A stretch of DNA of 64,000 nucleotides from Demequina aurantiaca (GTDB taxonomy: Bacteria > Actinomycetota > Actinomycetes > Actinomycetales > Demequinaceae), in NCBI RefSeq assembly GCF_000975135.1, contig NZ_BBRF01000001.1:1676380-1740379 (forward strand). Reading direction: 5' to 3'. Of the stretch, positions 56,975 through 64,000 are shown piece after piece (position 1 is the stretch's first letter; the number at the start of each line of letters is the position of its first letter). A program made the position numbers and the translations under genes. A model generated the notes under the pieces. The model was not told where the DNA came from and did no database searches. It saw only the letters and a list, made by a program, of their open reading frames with translations.

Positions 56975-59704
56975 ATGGCACAGTCACGTCCAGCTCGCAC
57001 TGCCCCCAAGGGGGCTAAGCCCCGCACGCCCGCCAAGAAGAAGCAGGCCGAACAGCCTCCCACGCTTGTGCGTGGCATCAAGTCGGCCGGTGCTGGAGTC
57101 TCGCACGCCGTGGGCGGATCCGTTCGTCACATCGGCCACGGCGCCCGCGATGTGAGTCCCGAGGTGCGTCGCGACGGCCTGGCAATCACGCTGCTGATCT
57201 TCGCGATCATTGTCGCGGCACGTGAGTGGTTTGGACTCTCGAGTTGGGCCGGCACCGCCGTCCACTTCGTCGCGGCCGGGATCTTTGGAGTGCTCGCCGT
57301 CGCGATGCCGGTGGTGTTGCTCGTGATGGCGTTCCGGCTGTTCCGGGCGCCGCAGGAGGGGCACACCAATAACCGCATCGCGCTGGGTGTGCTGATGCTG
57401 ACGGTCATCGTCGACGCCATCATTCAGATTGCCAAGGGATCCCCCTCGCCTCAGGCAGACGGGATGGACGCCATTCAGTCCGCCGGGGGCATCATGGGCT
57501 TCCTGGTGGGAACCCCACTTGCGGCGATCCTCACCAGCGGACTGGCAGTCGTGGTGCTGGTACTCCTCGGCCTGTGGTCGGTTCTTATCATCGCTGGAAT
57601 TCCGCTGCGCGAGGTGGGGCCGCGAGCTCGTCATCTCTTTGGCAGGGGCCAGGAGATCGACGATGACCCCGAACTGGACCTGCCCGAGCACCGGACGTTG
57701 GAACGCTCCGGGGAGAAGCCCGTCAAACAGCGCAAGCCGGGTCTCATGGACCGGGCTCGCGACAAGATGACCGGCACGTCCGCCGAGGACGAGCGACGTC
57801 TCGACGGCTACGAGGCCGATGAGGCCTTCGCCGCTGCTGCTGCCATTGACGGCGACCCCTTCGACGACATCATTGACCCCGGCGGAGAGCACCGAGCCGC
57901 ACTGGCCCGCGCCGAGGCGGAGGCGAAGGCCGCCAAGCAGGCCAAGCTCGACGCCAAGGCGGGCATGAAGCCTGCCGTGCCGGAGGACGAGGAGATGTCC
58001 CCGACCACGGTCTATTCCGGCGAGGGCGTGTCCCCGTATGACGTCACTGAGGTGATCGAGACCTCCGCGGATGCCGCAGCCCTGGCTGCCGCCGCATCGG
58101 GCGCGAAGACCGAGCTCCGCGCGCCCGAGACAACGAGTATCGTGCCCGCCGGCGAACAGGGCCAGCTCGAGAACTCCAGCCCGTATGTGCTGCCTGACCC
58201 GAGCATGCTGGTCGCCGGCGCGCCGCACAAGACTCGTTCGGCAGCGAATGACCGCGTCGTCGAGTCACTGAAGAGCGTGCTTGAGCAATTTGGTGTGGAC
58301 GCGAACGTGACCGGATTCACCCGCGGACCCACGGTCACGCGGTACGAGGTCGAGTTGGGTCACGGCGTCAAGGTCGAGAAGATCACCCAGTTGTCCAAGA
58401 ACATCGCGTACGCGGTCGCCAGTGCCGACATTCGCATTCTGTCCCCGATTCCCGGCAAGATGGCGATCGGCATCGAGATTCCCAACGTCGACCGCGAGAC
58501 CGTCGCGCTAGGCGACGTGTTGCGCTCGCAGGTGGCCATCAAGAATGACCACCCGATGGCGATCGGCATTGGCAAGGATGTCGAGGGCGGCTACGTCATG
58601 GCGAACCTCGCCAAGATGCCCCACCTGCTCGTCGCCGGAGCCACCGGCGCTGGTAAGTCCAGCTTTGTGAACTCCATGATCACCTCCATCCTGATGCGTT
58701 CTACCCCGCAGGAGGTGCGTATGGTGCTGGTGGACCCCAAGCGCGTGGAACTCACCATGTACGAGGGGATTCCTCACCTGATCACCCCCATCATTACCGA
58801 TCCGAAGAAGGCCGCCCAGGCCCTCGAGTGGGTGGTGAAGGAAATGGACATGCGCTACGACGACCTGGCGCTGTTCGGTTACAAGCACATCGACGACTTC
58901 AACAAGGCAGTCCGCGCGGGCAAGGTCAAGCCACTGCCGGGCTCCGAACGCAAGATCACCACCTACCCGTACCTGCTGGTGATTGTCGACGAGCTTGCCG
59001 ACCTCATGATGGTCGCGCCACGCGACGTCGACGAGTCGATTCAGCGCATCACGCAGCTGGCCCGCGCCGCCGGTATTCACCTGGTGCTGGCGACGCAGCG
59101 CCCCTCGGTGGACATCATCACGGGAACCATCAAGGCGAATGTGCCGTCCCGCCTCGCTTTCGCTACGTCGTCCCTCGCTGACTCGCGCGTGGTGCTCGAC
59201 ATGCCCGGTGCCGAGAAGCTGATTGGCCAGGGTGACGCGCTGTTCCTGCCCATGGGTTCATCCAAGCCGATGCGCGTGCAGGGTGCCTGGGTGACGGAGA
59301 CGGAGATTCACGAAGCGGTGGAGCACGTCAAGAACCAGGCACAACCGCAGTTCCGTGACGACGTGATCCAGAGCACCTCTTCTGCCGTCGTGGCAGAGGA
59401 CATCGGAGATGATCTAGACGACCTTTGTGCTGCGGCCGAACTTGTCATCACCACCCAGCTCGGGTCGACGTCAATGCTTCAGCGCAAACTCAAGATGGGC
59501 TTCGCCAAGGCCGGCCGTCTGATGGACCTCTTGGAGAGTCGAGAGATCGTGGGACCCTCGCAGGGCTCCAAGGCACGCGACGTGCTCGTCATGGCTGATG
59601 ACCTTGCTGGCACACTAGCGATTCTTCGGGGCGAAACACCCGCTAGTGTAAGCATTGAAGACGTCGAGGACGACGCTGAGGAAGGGCCATGGGCGGACTC
59701 GTAG
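56975..59704 (+). CDS. ftsK: DNA translocase FtsK/SpoIIIE
   Basis: 909 residues. Pumps DNA at the septum and helps XerCD. About four N-terminal helices (residues 60-220), a variable linker (to about 400), then the motor: Walker A GATGAGKSS (about residue 555), Walker B LLVIVDELADLMM, and the gamma winged-helix C-terminus (GFAKAGRLMDLLE) that reads orienting sequences. The end overlaps the next gene by 16 bases. Confidence 0.95.
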   Translation: MAQSRPARTAPKGAKPRTPAKKKQAEQPPTLVRGIKSAGAGVSHAVGGSVRHIGHGARDVSPEVRRDGLAITLLIFAIIVAAREWFGLSSWAGTAVHFVAAGIFGVLAVAMPVVLLVMAFRLFRAPQEGHTNNRIALGVLMLTVIVDAIIQIAKGSPSPQADGMDAIQSAGGIMGFLVGTPLAAILTSGLAVVVLVLLGLWSVLIIAGIPLREVGPRARHLFGRGQEIDDDPELDLPEHRTLERSGEKPVKQRKPGLMDRARDKMTGTSAEDERRLDGYEADEAFAAAAAIDGDPFDDIIDPGGEHRAALARAEAEAKAAKQAKLDAKAGMKPAVPEDEEMSPTTVYSGEGVSPYDVTEVIETSADAAALAAAASGAKTELRAPETTSIVPAGEQGQLENSSPYVLPDPSMLVAGAPHKTRSAANDRVVESLKSVLEQFGVDANVTGFTRGPTVTRYEVELGHGVKVEKITQLSKNIAYAVASADIRILSPIPGKMAIGIEIPNVDRETVALGDVLRSQVAIKNDHPMAIGIGKDVEGGYVMANLAKMPHLLVAGATGAGKSSFVNSMITSILMRSTPQEVRMVLVDPKRVELTMYEGIPHLITPIITDPKKAAQALEWVVKEMDMRYDDLALFGYKHIDDFNKAVRAGKVKPLPGSERKITTYPYLLVIVDELADLMMVAPRDVDESIQRITQLARAAGIHLVLATQRPSVDIITGTIKANVPSRLAFATSSLADSRVVLDMPGAEKLIGQGDALFLPMGSSKPMRVQGAWVTETEIHEAVEHVKNQAQPQFRDDVIQSTSSAVVAEDIGDDLDDLCAAAELVITTQLGSTSMLQRKLKMGFAKAGRLMDLLESREIVGPSQGSKARDVLVMADDLAGTLAILRGETPASVSIEDVEDDAEEGPWADS

Positions 59705-61947
59705 ATCTGTTTCAGCAACCAAGCTTTGTCGTTGCTGTCACCTGCCTGCTGGTAGTCCTCGCGCTCGCGGCCTTCTACTATTTCTGGCGTTCGCACAAGG
59801 AACGCGAAGCACACGACGACGCCCTGATCCACGAGCGCGAACTGCGACAGCAATTCGATGCGGTGATGTCCTCCGCACGTGACGGCGTGATCATCTCCCG
59901 GTCAACGGGTGAGATCGCGATGATTTCGGACATGGCCGCGCATATTCTGGGATTGAACGCGGCCGATGCGGTGGGCAAGCCCATGATGAGGCTTCCGGTG
60001 CGTGCGTTGGACGCACAGATGCATCCGCTCCTCGTCAACGAGGCCTTCGCGCCTACCGAGCCAGGGAAGTCTCGCGTCGTGGGGGTTCCCGGCCGCCGAG
60101 GTGCGGACGACGTGCGCTGGATTCAGGTGCGCACTGCCAACGTCGAGAGCGAGCACGACGGCACCTCGATCACCGTCACCACCATTATGGACACTAGCGG
60201 GCTGCGAGAGGCGGCCGAGGCGCTCAATCGGTCAGACGTGCAGTTTCGCAAGGCGATGGAGAACGCACCCACCGGCATGGCTCTCGTTGACCTTGAGTGG
60301 CGATTGATGGAGGCCAACCGTGCGTTCGCGGAGATGATGGGCTCAACGGTGGCAGCGCTGCGGGGCACGCCATTCTCGGCGCTGTCGCATCCTCAGGATT
60401 TGCAGGCTGAGCGCGACCAGCTCCAGCGACTCTACGACGGACACCAGAACCATTTCTCGCTAGAAAAGCGCTACGTGCGGGCAGACGGCAACGTCGTGTG
60501 GGCCGTCCTTGACGTGGGACTAGTGCGCTACGCCGGGGGAGCGCCCGACCACTACGTGGTGCAGGTGCGTGATTCAACGGACGATCGCATGCATTCCGAG
60601 CTGCTTGCCCACCGGGCCATGCACGACCCACTGACGGGTCTGGCCAACCGCACCTTGCTCCACGACGTGCTCCAGCAAGTCCTCGAGCAGCCCGATGCGC
60701 AAGGCCGTGCGGGCGTCATCGCGGTGGATCTCGATGGCTTTAAGGGACTCAACGACCGCTTCGGTCACGCGACGGGGGACAACGCGCTCGTTCACGTCGC
60801 GGGAGTGCTGCGTTCGGCTACCGCGGGACGTGGCACCGTAGCCCGCATCGGTGGCGACGAGTTTGTCATTGTGGTGCAGGACGACGACTGTGCCAAGGCG
60901 CTGTTCGAAATTGCCGGAGCGATTCACACCGGCCTCAAGCAACCTCTTCAGGTGAAACGCCACCTCATTGCCGTCAACGCGTCACTGGGAATCGCGATGG
61001 CCGACGAGACCACCGTGGACGGCGGAGCCCCGGCACTGTTGAGCGCCGCCGATGCCGCCATGTACCGAGCCAAGTCGTCCGGCAAGTCGCGTACGGAGGT
61101 ATTCGACGCCTCCATGCGTACCTCCACTGACACTCACAGCGCCCTTGCCACGGAACTCGCGCGAGCCATCGAGAACGGCGATCTGGTGCTGCACTACCAG
61201 CCAGTTCTGGAACTCAGCACGCGCACCGTGGTGGGCTATGAGGCGCTGGTGCGCTGGCAACACCCCACCCGCGGGCTCCTGCTTCCCGGGGCGTTCCTGC
61301 CACTCATCAACGACAAGAAGCTATCCGTCGTACTCGGCACCGCGCTCGTGGATCAGGCGGCCGGATTCCTGGCACGAGTAGCGAGTGACACTGCGTGGGT
61401 CTCGCTGAACGTGTCCGCGGATCAACTGGGCGACTCAGAGTTCGCGGACCGTGTTCTCAGCACCATTGGGCGCCACCGGCTGAGCGCACAGCGCATCGTC
61501 GTGGAGCTCACGGAGGCGTCGCTGGTCGCGCCCAACACGCGCATCCGACATGAACTCACCGAACTGCGCAATGCCGGCGTTCCCATCCTGCTGGACGACT
61601 TCGGCACGGGGGTATCGCCGCTGAGTTACCTGCGCGACCTACCCGTGTCCGGAGTGAAGCTGGACATGTCGTTCGTCGCTGGAATTCCCGAGGACCCCGC
61701 GGGAGCCCGGGTGTCACGTGCTCTCGGAGCTCTCGCGCGCGAACTCGGCCTTGCCACCATCGCCGAGGGCATTGAGACGGAAGCCCAAGCGCAGTTCCTC
61801 AGCAACTGCGGTTGGCGTTACGGCCAAGGCTGGCTCTTCGGCGTAGCGCAGCCGGCGGCCGCCATTTGCGCGGCCACCACGCAATTCTCCACGAGCATGA
61901 TTGACCCCCTCCCGCAGGAGGACGCCGTCGACTCCAGCGTGGAGTAG
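59689..61947 (+). CDS. PAS-GGDEF-EAL membrane c-di-GMP protein
   Basis: 752 residues. One N-terminal helix (about 13-33), two PAS-like domains (about 45-165 and 185-295), GGDEF (about 305-470) with RIGGDEF intact, and EAL (about 490-735) with GYEALVRW, NVSADQL, ELTE, LLDDFGTG and AEGIE. Both catalytic centres look intact, so it may make and break c-di-GMP. No RxxD inhibitory site precedes GGDEF. It overlaps ftsK by 16 bases. Confidence 0.93.
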   Translation: MGGLVDLFQQPSFVVAVTCLLVVLALAAFYYFWRSHKEREAHDDALIHERELRQQFDAVMSSARDGVIISRSTGEIAMISDMAAHILGLNAADAVGKPMMRLPVRALDAQMHPLLVNEAFAPTEPGKSRVVGVPGRRGADDVRWIQVRTANVESEHDGTSITVTTIMDTSGLREAAEALNRSDVQFRKAMENAPTGMALVDLEWRLMEANRAFAEMMGSTVAALRGTPFSALSHPQDLQAERDQLQRLYDGHQNHFSLEKRYVRADGNVVWAVLDVGLVRYAGGAPDHYVVQVRDSTDDRMHSELLAHRAMHDPLTGLANRTLLHDVLQQVLEQPDAQGRAGVIAVDLDGFKGLNDRFGHATGDNALVHVAGVLRSATAGRGTVARIGGDEFVIVVQDDDCAKALFEIAGAIHTGLKQPLQVKRHLIAVNASLGIAMADETTVDGGAPALLSAADAAMYRAKSSGKSRTEVFDASMRTSTDTHSALATELARAIENGDLVLHYQPVLELSTRTVVGYEALVRWQHPTRGLLLPGAFLPLINDKKLSVVLGTALVDQAAGFLARVASDTAWVSLNVSADQLGDSEFADRVLSTIGRHRLSAQRIVVELTEASLVAPNTRIRHELTELRNAGVPILLDDFGTGVSPLSYLRDLPVSGVKLDMSFVAGIPEDPAGARVSRALGALARELGLATIAEGIETEAQAQFLSNCGWRYGQGWLFGVAQPAAAICAATTQFSTSMIDPLPQEDAVDSSVE

Positions 61948-61952
61948 CGGCG

Positions 61953-63308
61953 CTATTTCTTGCCGCGCGGGACCCAATAGGAGTCGTCCGCCAGCGCCTC
62001 GGCGGGCTCGGTCCGTTCCGATGCCTGCGTCCCGGCCGCGTCGCTCACGCGCTTGAGGCGAGCAGCAACCTCGTTGGCGGTGAGAGTCTCGGTGCCGTCG
62101 GGAATGTCGCGCAGCACATGCATCTCGTGCGCATCTCGGCGGTCCACCGTGACCGCTGTCCACTCGACCCCCACGCCCACATCGTCGTCAGCGGACACGT
62201 CAAAGGTGGCGGTCAGCAGGATGCCCGAGTCTGTATTGGGGACGCAACAATTCGCATCCTGATTCGACAGATAGTTGCCGAGCCCAAAGGCGGTCCACAT
62301 GCCGTCACCCGTGGGGCCGCCAGGAAGTAGCTCGATGGGCTGTGGAACGTGCGCGTGGTGCCCGATGTATAGGTCTACCAGGCCAGAAGACGCGATCTTC
62401 TCCGCGATCGAACGCTGAGCGGCGGTGGGCTCGGTTTGGTATTCGACGCAGCAATGCACCGATGCGATGACGATGTCGGCGCCCGCGTCGCGCGCCTCCT
62501 GGGCGCGGTCGATGATGGGCTGTGCGTCCTCCGCATTGGCGTCGAAGGTATTGACGGCCCACGGTTTGCCCTCGGGCTTGGGCAAGCCGTTGAGGCCGTA
62601 GGCGAATGAAATGTTTGCGACCGTGATCAGCCGCTCCCCGGTGCGAACCCGATACATCTGCACCGAGTCGGCCTCGTCCTCAGTCCTGGCGGAGCCGGCG
62701 TGCCCCATTCCGACCGTGTCGAACTCGTCCAGGGTGGCCTCAAGGCCCGCGAAACCACGGTCGACGGTGTGATTCGACGCGGTCGAGCAGCCGTCCCAGC
62801 CCTCGTCCTGTAGGGCGCCCACGAGCTCCTTGGGGGCGCCAAAGATGGGATAGCCAGTGGGCTGGGTGCCCGGGGGCGCGATCGGGACCTCAAGATGACA
62901 CAGGGCGAGGTCGGGTCCGGAGACATAGTCACGCACCGGATCCATGAGCCGGTCAAAGTCGTAGCCATCCGATGTTTTCGCGGAGCTCAAGACAGGGCCG
63001 TGGGTGAGCACGTCCCCAGCCGCGGCGAGCGTAAAGGTGACCGTCTCATCGGCTGGTGTCTTGTTGACCTCGCTCACGGGAGCGGGAGGCGGCACGACTG
63101 CGTCCGTGGCAGCGTCGGGTTTCGACGATTCCCCTGGAGAAGCAACCGGGCCCGCGACAGTGGTGGGGCCCCCCGATGGGGAGGACACGTTCAGGCCGAT
63201 GACTATGCCAGTGGCGACCACGGCGACCACACCCAGTGAGGCCACGAGCCACAGGCCGAGGCTGGTGCGCGGACTCGTGGAATGCGAGGGCGCGCGCGAG
63301 GGAGACAT
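61953..63308 (-). CDS. CapA-family membrane-anchored protein
   Basis: 451 residues from ATG 63308, picked by the minus-strand GATAAT box 7 bases upstream. One helix (about 20-40), a Pro/Ser/Thr linker, then a PGA_cap/CapA metallophosphatase-like fold: AAAGDVLTHGP, STASNHTVDRG, GHHAHVPQPIE. CapA acts in poly-glutamate capsule making, but many relatives have unknown roles. Divergent from pgsA. Confidence 0.85.
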   Translation of the reverse strand: MSPSRAPSHSTSPRTSLGLWLVASLGVVAVVATGIVIGLNVSSPSGGPTTVAGPVASPGESSKPDAATDAVVPPPAPVSEVNKTPADETVTFTLAAAGDVLTHGPVLSSAKTSDGYDFDRLMDPVRDYVSGPDLALCHLEVPIAPPGTQPTGYPIFGAPKELVGALQDEGWDGCSTASNHTVDRGFAGLEATLDEFDTVGMGHAGSARTEDEADSVQMYRVRTGERLITVANISFAYGLNGLPKPEGKPWAVNTFDANAEDAQPIIDRAQEARDAGADIVIASVHCCVEYQTEPTAAQRSIAEKIASSGLVDLYIGHHAHVPQPIELLPGGPTGDGMWTAFGLGNYLSNQDANCCVPNTDSGILLTATFDVSADDDVGVGVEWTAVTVDRRDAHEMHVLRDIPDGTETLTANEVAARLKRVSDAAGTQASERTEPAEALADDSYWVPRGKK

Positions 63309-63315
63309 GCCGACC

Positions 63316-63321
63316 ATTATC
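63316..63321 (-). promoter_or_regulatory. -10 box for a leaderless capA-like transcript
   Basis: On the minus strand GATAAT lies 7 bases before the ATG at 63308. Confidence 0.5.
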
Positions 63322-63351
63322 GCCTGTGAGGTAGCGGGGCGGGTACGCCAG

Positions 63352-63357
63352 TAGGGT
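63352..63357 (+). promoter_or_regulatory. -10 box for a leaderless pgsA transcript
   Basis: TAGGGT lies 6 bases before the pgsA GTG (63364). Confidence 0.5.
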
Positions 63358-63363
63358 GAACCT

Positions 63364-63957
63364 GTGAGCGCAGCCCTTCCGAACATCCTGACGGCCCTCC
63401 GCCTAGTGGCGGTGCCGGTGATGGTGCTGCTCCTGCTCGCGGACGACGGCGCCGAGGGGCCGGATCGATGGTGGGGACTGCTCGTCTTCTTGATCGCGGG
63501 CGCAACGGACTTTCTGGACGGCTACCTCGCCCGTCGCTGGGCCGTGGTCTCGACGTTCGGCAAGCTTGCGGATCCGATTGCCGACAAGGTCCTGATCCTG
63601 GCGGCGTTGGCGATGATTTCACTGATCGATGGCATCGGCTGGTGGGCCTTCATCGTGCTCGCGTTGCGCGAGATCGCCGTGACAGTGGGCCGACTGATGG
63701 TGGCCGGGGATACCGTCATCGCTGCGTCGCAAGGGGGCAAGATCAAGACGGCGCTTCAGGCGGGCGCCATCACGCTCTTCCTGTGGCCGAACGCTGCACC
63801 GTGGGTAGATGTGGTGGCCTACGTGTTGCTCGTCGCCGCGGTCGTGCTCGCGCTCGTGACCGGATACGACTACATGCGGCGCATCGTGGCCGCCCGGCGC
63901 CATCAGCGGGCAGTCGACGGCGGACATCAGGGGAGCCGTCCTGATGTGGCGGCCTGA
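63364..63957 (+). CDS. pgsA: CDP-diacylglycerol-glycerol-3-phosphate 3-phosphatidyltransferase
   Basis: 197 residues from GTG 63364, about five helices. The CDP-alcohol transferase motif DFLDGYLARRWAVVSTFGKLADPIADK (quoted as DGYLAR...GKLADPIADK) is intact. Makes phosphatidylglycerol phosphate from the CDP-DAG produced by CdsA. cinA-like gene overlaps the end by 14 bases. Confidence 0.93.
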   Translation: MSAALPNILTALRLVAVPVMVLLLLADDGAEGPDRWWGLLVFLIAGATDFLDGYLARRWAVVSTFGKLADPIADKVLILAALAMISLIDGIGWWAFIVLALREIAVTVGRLMVAGDTVIAASQGGKIKTALQAGAITLFLWPNAAPWVDVVAYVLLVAAVVLALVTGYDYMRRIVAARRHQRAVDGGHQGSRPDVAA

Positions 63958-64000
63958 ACCAGCACACGTCATTGACTTGGCACGCGCCGGAGGGTTGACC
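63944..64000 (+). CDS. Probable CinA-family protein, 3' truncated by window
   Basis: An ATG at 63944 opens a 19-codon frame running off the window (MWRPEPAHVIDLARAGGLT). Actinobacterial pgsA is usually followed by a CinA-family nicotinamide-nucleotide amidase gene, whose start resembles this. It overlaps pgsA by 14 bases. The identification rests on context and a short match only. Confidence 0.45.
   Translation, partial: MWRPEPAHVIDLARAGGLT

Overview
The window is one continuous stretch of a high-GC (about 65% by eye) actinobacterial chromosome. The gene order rpsP-khpA-rimM-trmD, rplS-lepB-rnhB-DUF2469-yraN-comM-dprA-xerC, rpsB-tsf-pyrH-frr-cdsA-rlmN-dxr-rip-ispG-proS, rimP-nusA-ylxR-infB-rbfA-truB-ribF and rpsO-pnp-M16 protease-dapB-thyX-dapA-rnj-ftsK-pgsA is the conserved block of Actinomycetota, most like Micrococcales. 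Supporting signs are a mycothiol-type arsenate reductase, a WhiG/FliA-like sigma factor, ThyX, RNase J, the non-mevalonate pathway, and many genes whose -10 box sits 6-7 nt before the start codon (leaderless transcripts). I cannot name the species. No tRNA, rRNA, CRISPR array, insertion sequence or prophage was seen.

Layout. 1-2357: a flavin electron-transfer cassette (ferric-reductase-like membrane flavoprotein cut by the window edge, an FMN-binding exported protein, ApbE). 2479-5692: rpsP, khpA, two inverted tandem paralogous membrane proteins, rimM, trmD. 5773-9495: gdhA, rplS, lepB, rnhB, DUF2469. 9519-11966: a TetR regulator with an operator array and an MFS drug exporter. 12081-17830: yraN, comM, dprA, xerC, the sigma factor and an M23-like protein. 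18213-26850: rpsB to the site-2 protease. 26874-28231: an arsenate reductase pair with an ArsR-type operator. 28320-40700: ispG, an acetyltransferase, proS, a lipoprotein and the nusA-infB operon. 40739-44135: a GluABCD-like amino-acid ABC importer. 44165-47145: rpsO and pnp. 47300-47512: an unusual non-coding repeat region. 47597-64000: M16 protease, dapB, AzlCD, thyX, dapA, rnj, ftsK, a PAS-GGDEF-EAL protein, a CapA-like protein, pgsA and the first codons of a probable cinA-family gene.

How the genes work together. Most are housekeeping: ribosome parts and maturation (rpsP, rimM, rplS, rpsB, rimP, infB, rbfA, rpsO), RNA modification and decay (trmD, rlmN, truB, pnp, rnj), isoprenoid, phospholipid and lysine/diaminopimelate synthesis (dxr, ispG, cdsA, pgsA, dapA, dapB), and chromosome processing (xerC, ftsK, dprA, comM). 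Accessory modules are the flavin cassette, drug efflux, arsenate reduction, the amino-acid importer, AzlCD export and c-di-GMP signalling.

The most interesting signals are non-coding. Two mutually exclusive hairpins and a chain of three overlapping mini-ORFs precede infB. An octamer, GCCGATGC/GCATCGGC, is strongly over-represented across the window without strand bias, and an extended version of it recurs near-identically at three places. A structured leader precedes rplS. A five-half-site array precedes tetR. Downstream of pnp lies a stem-loop duplicated with an exact 51-bp period, next to a CCCGCCCTGT iteration.
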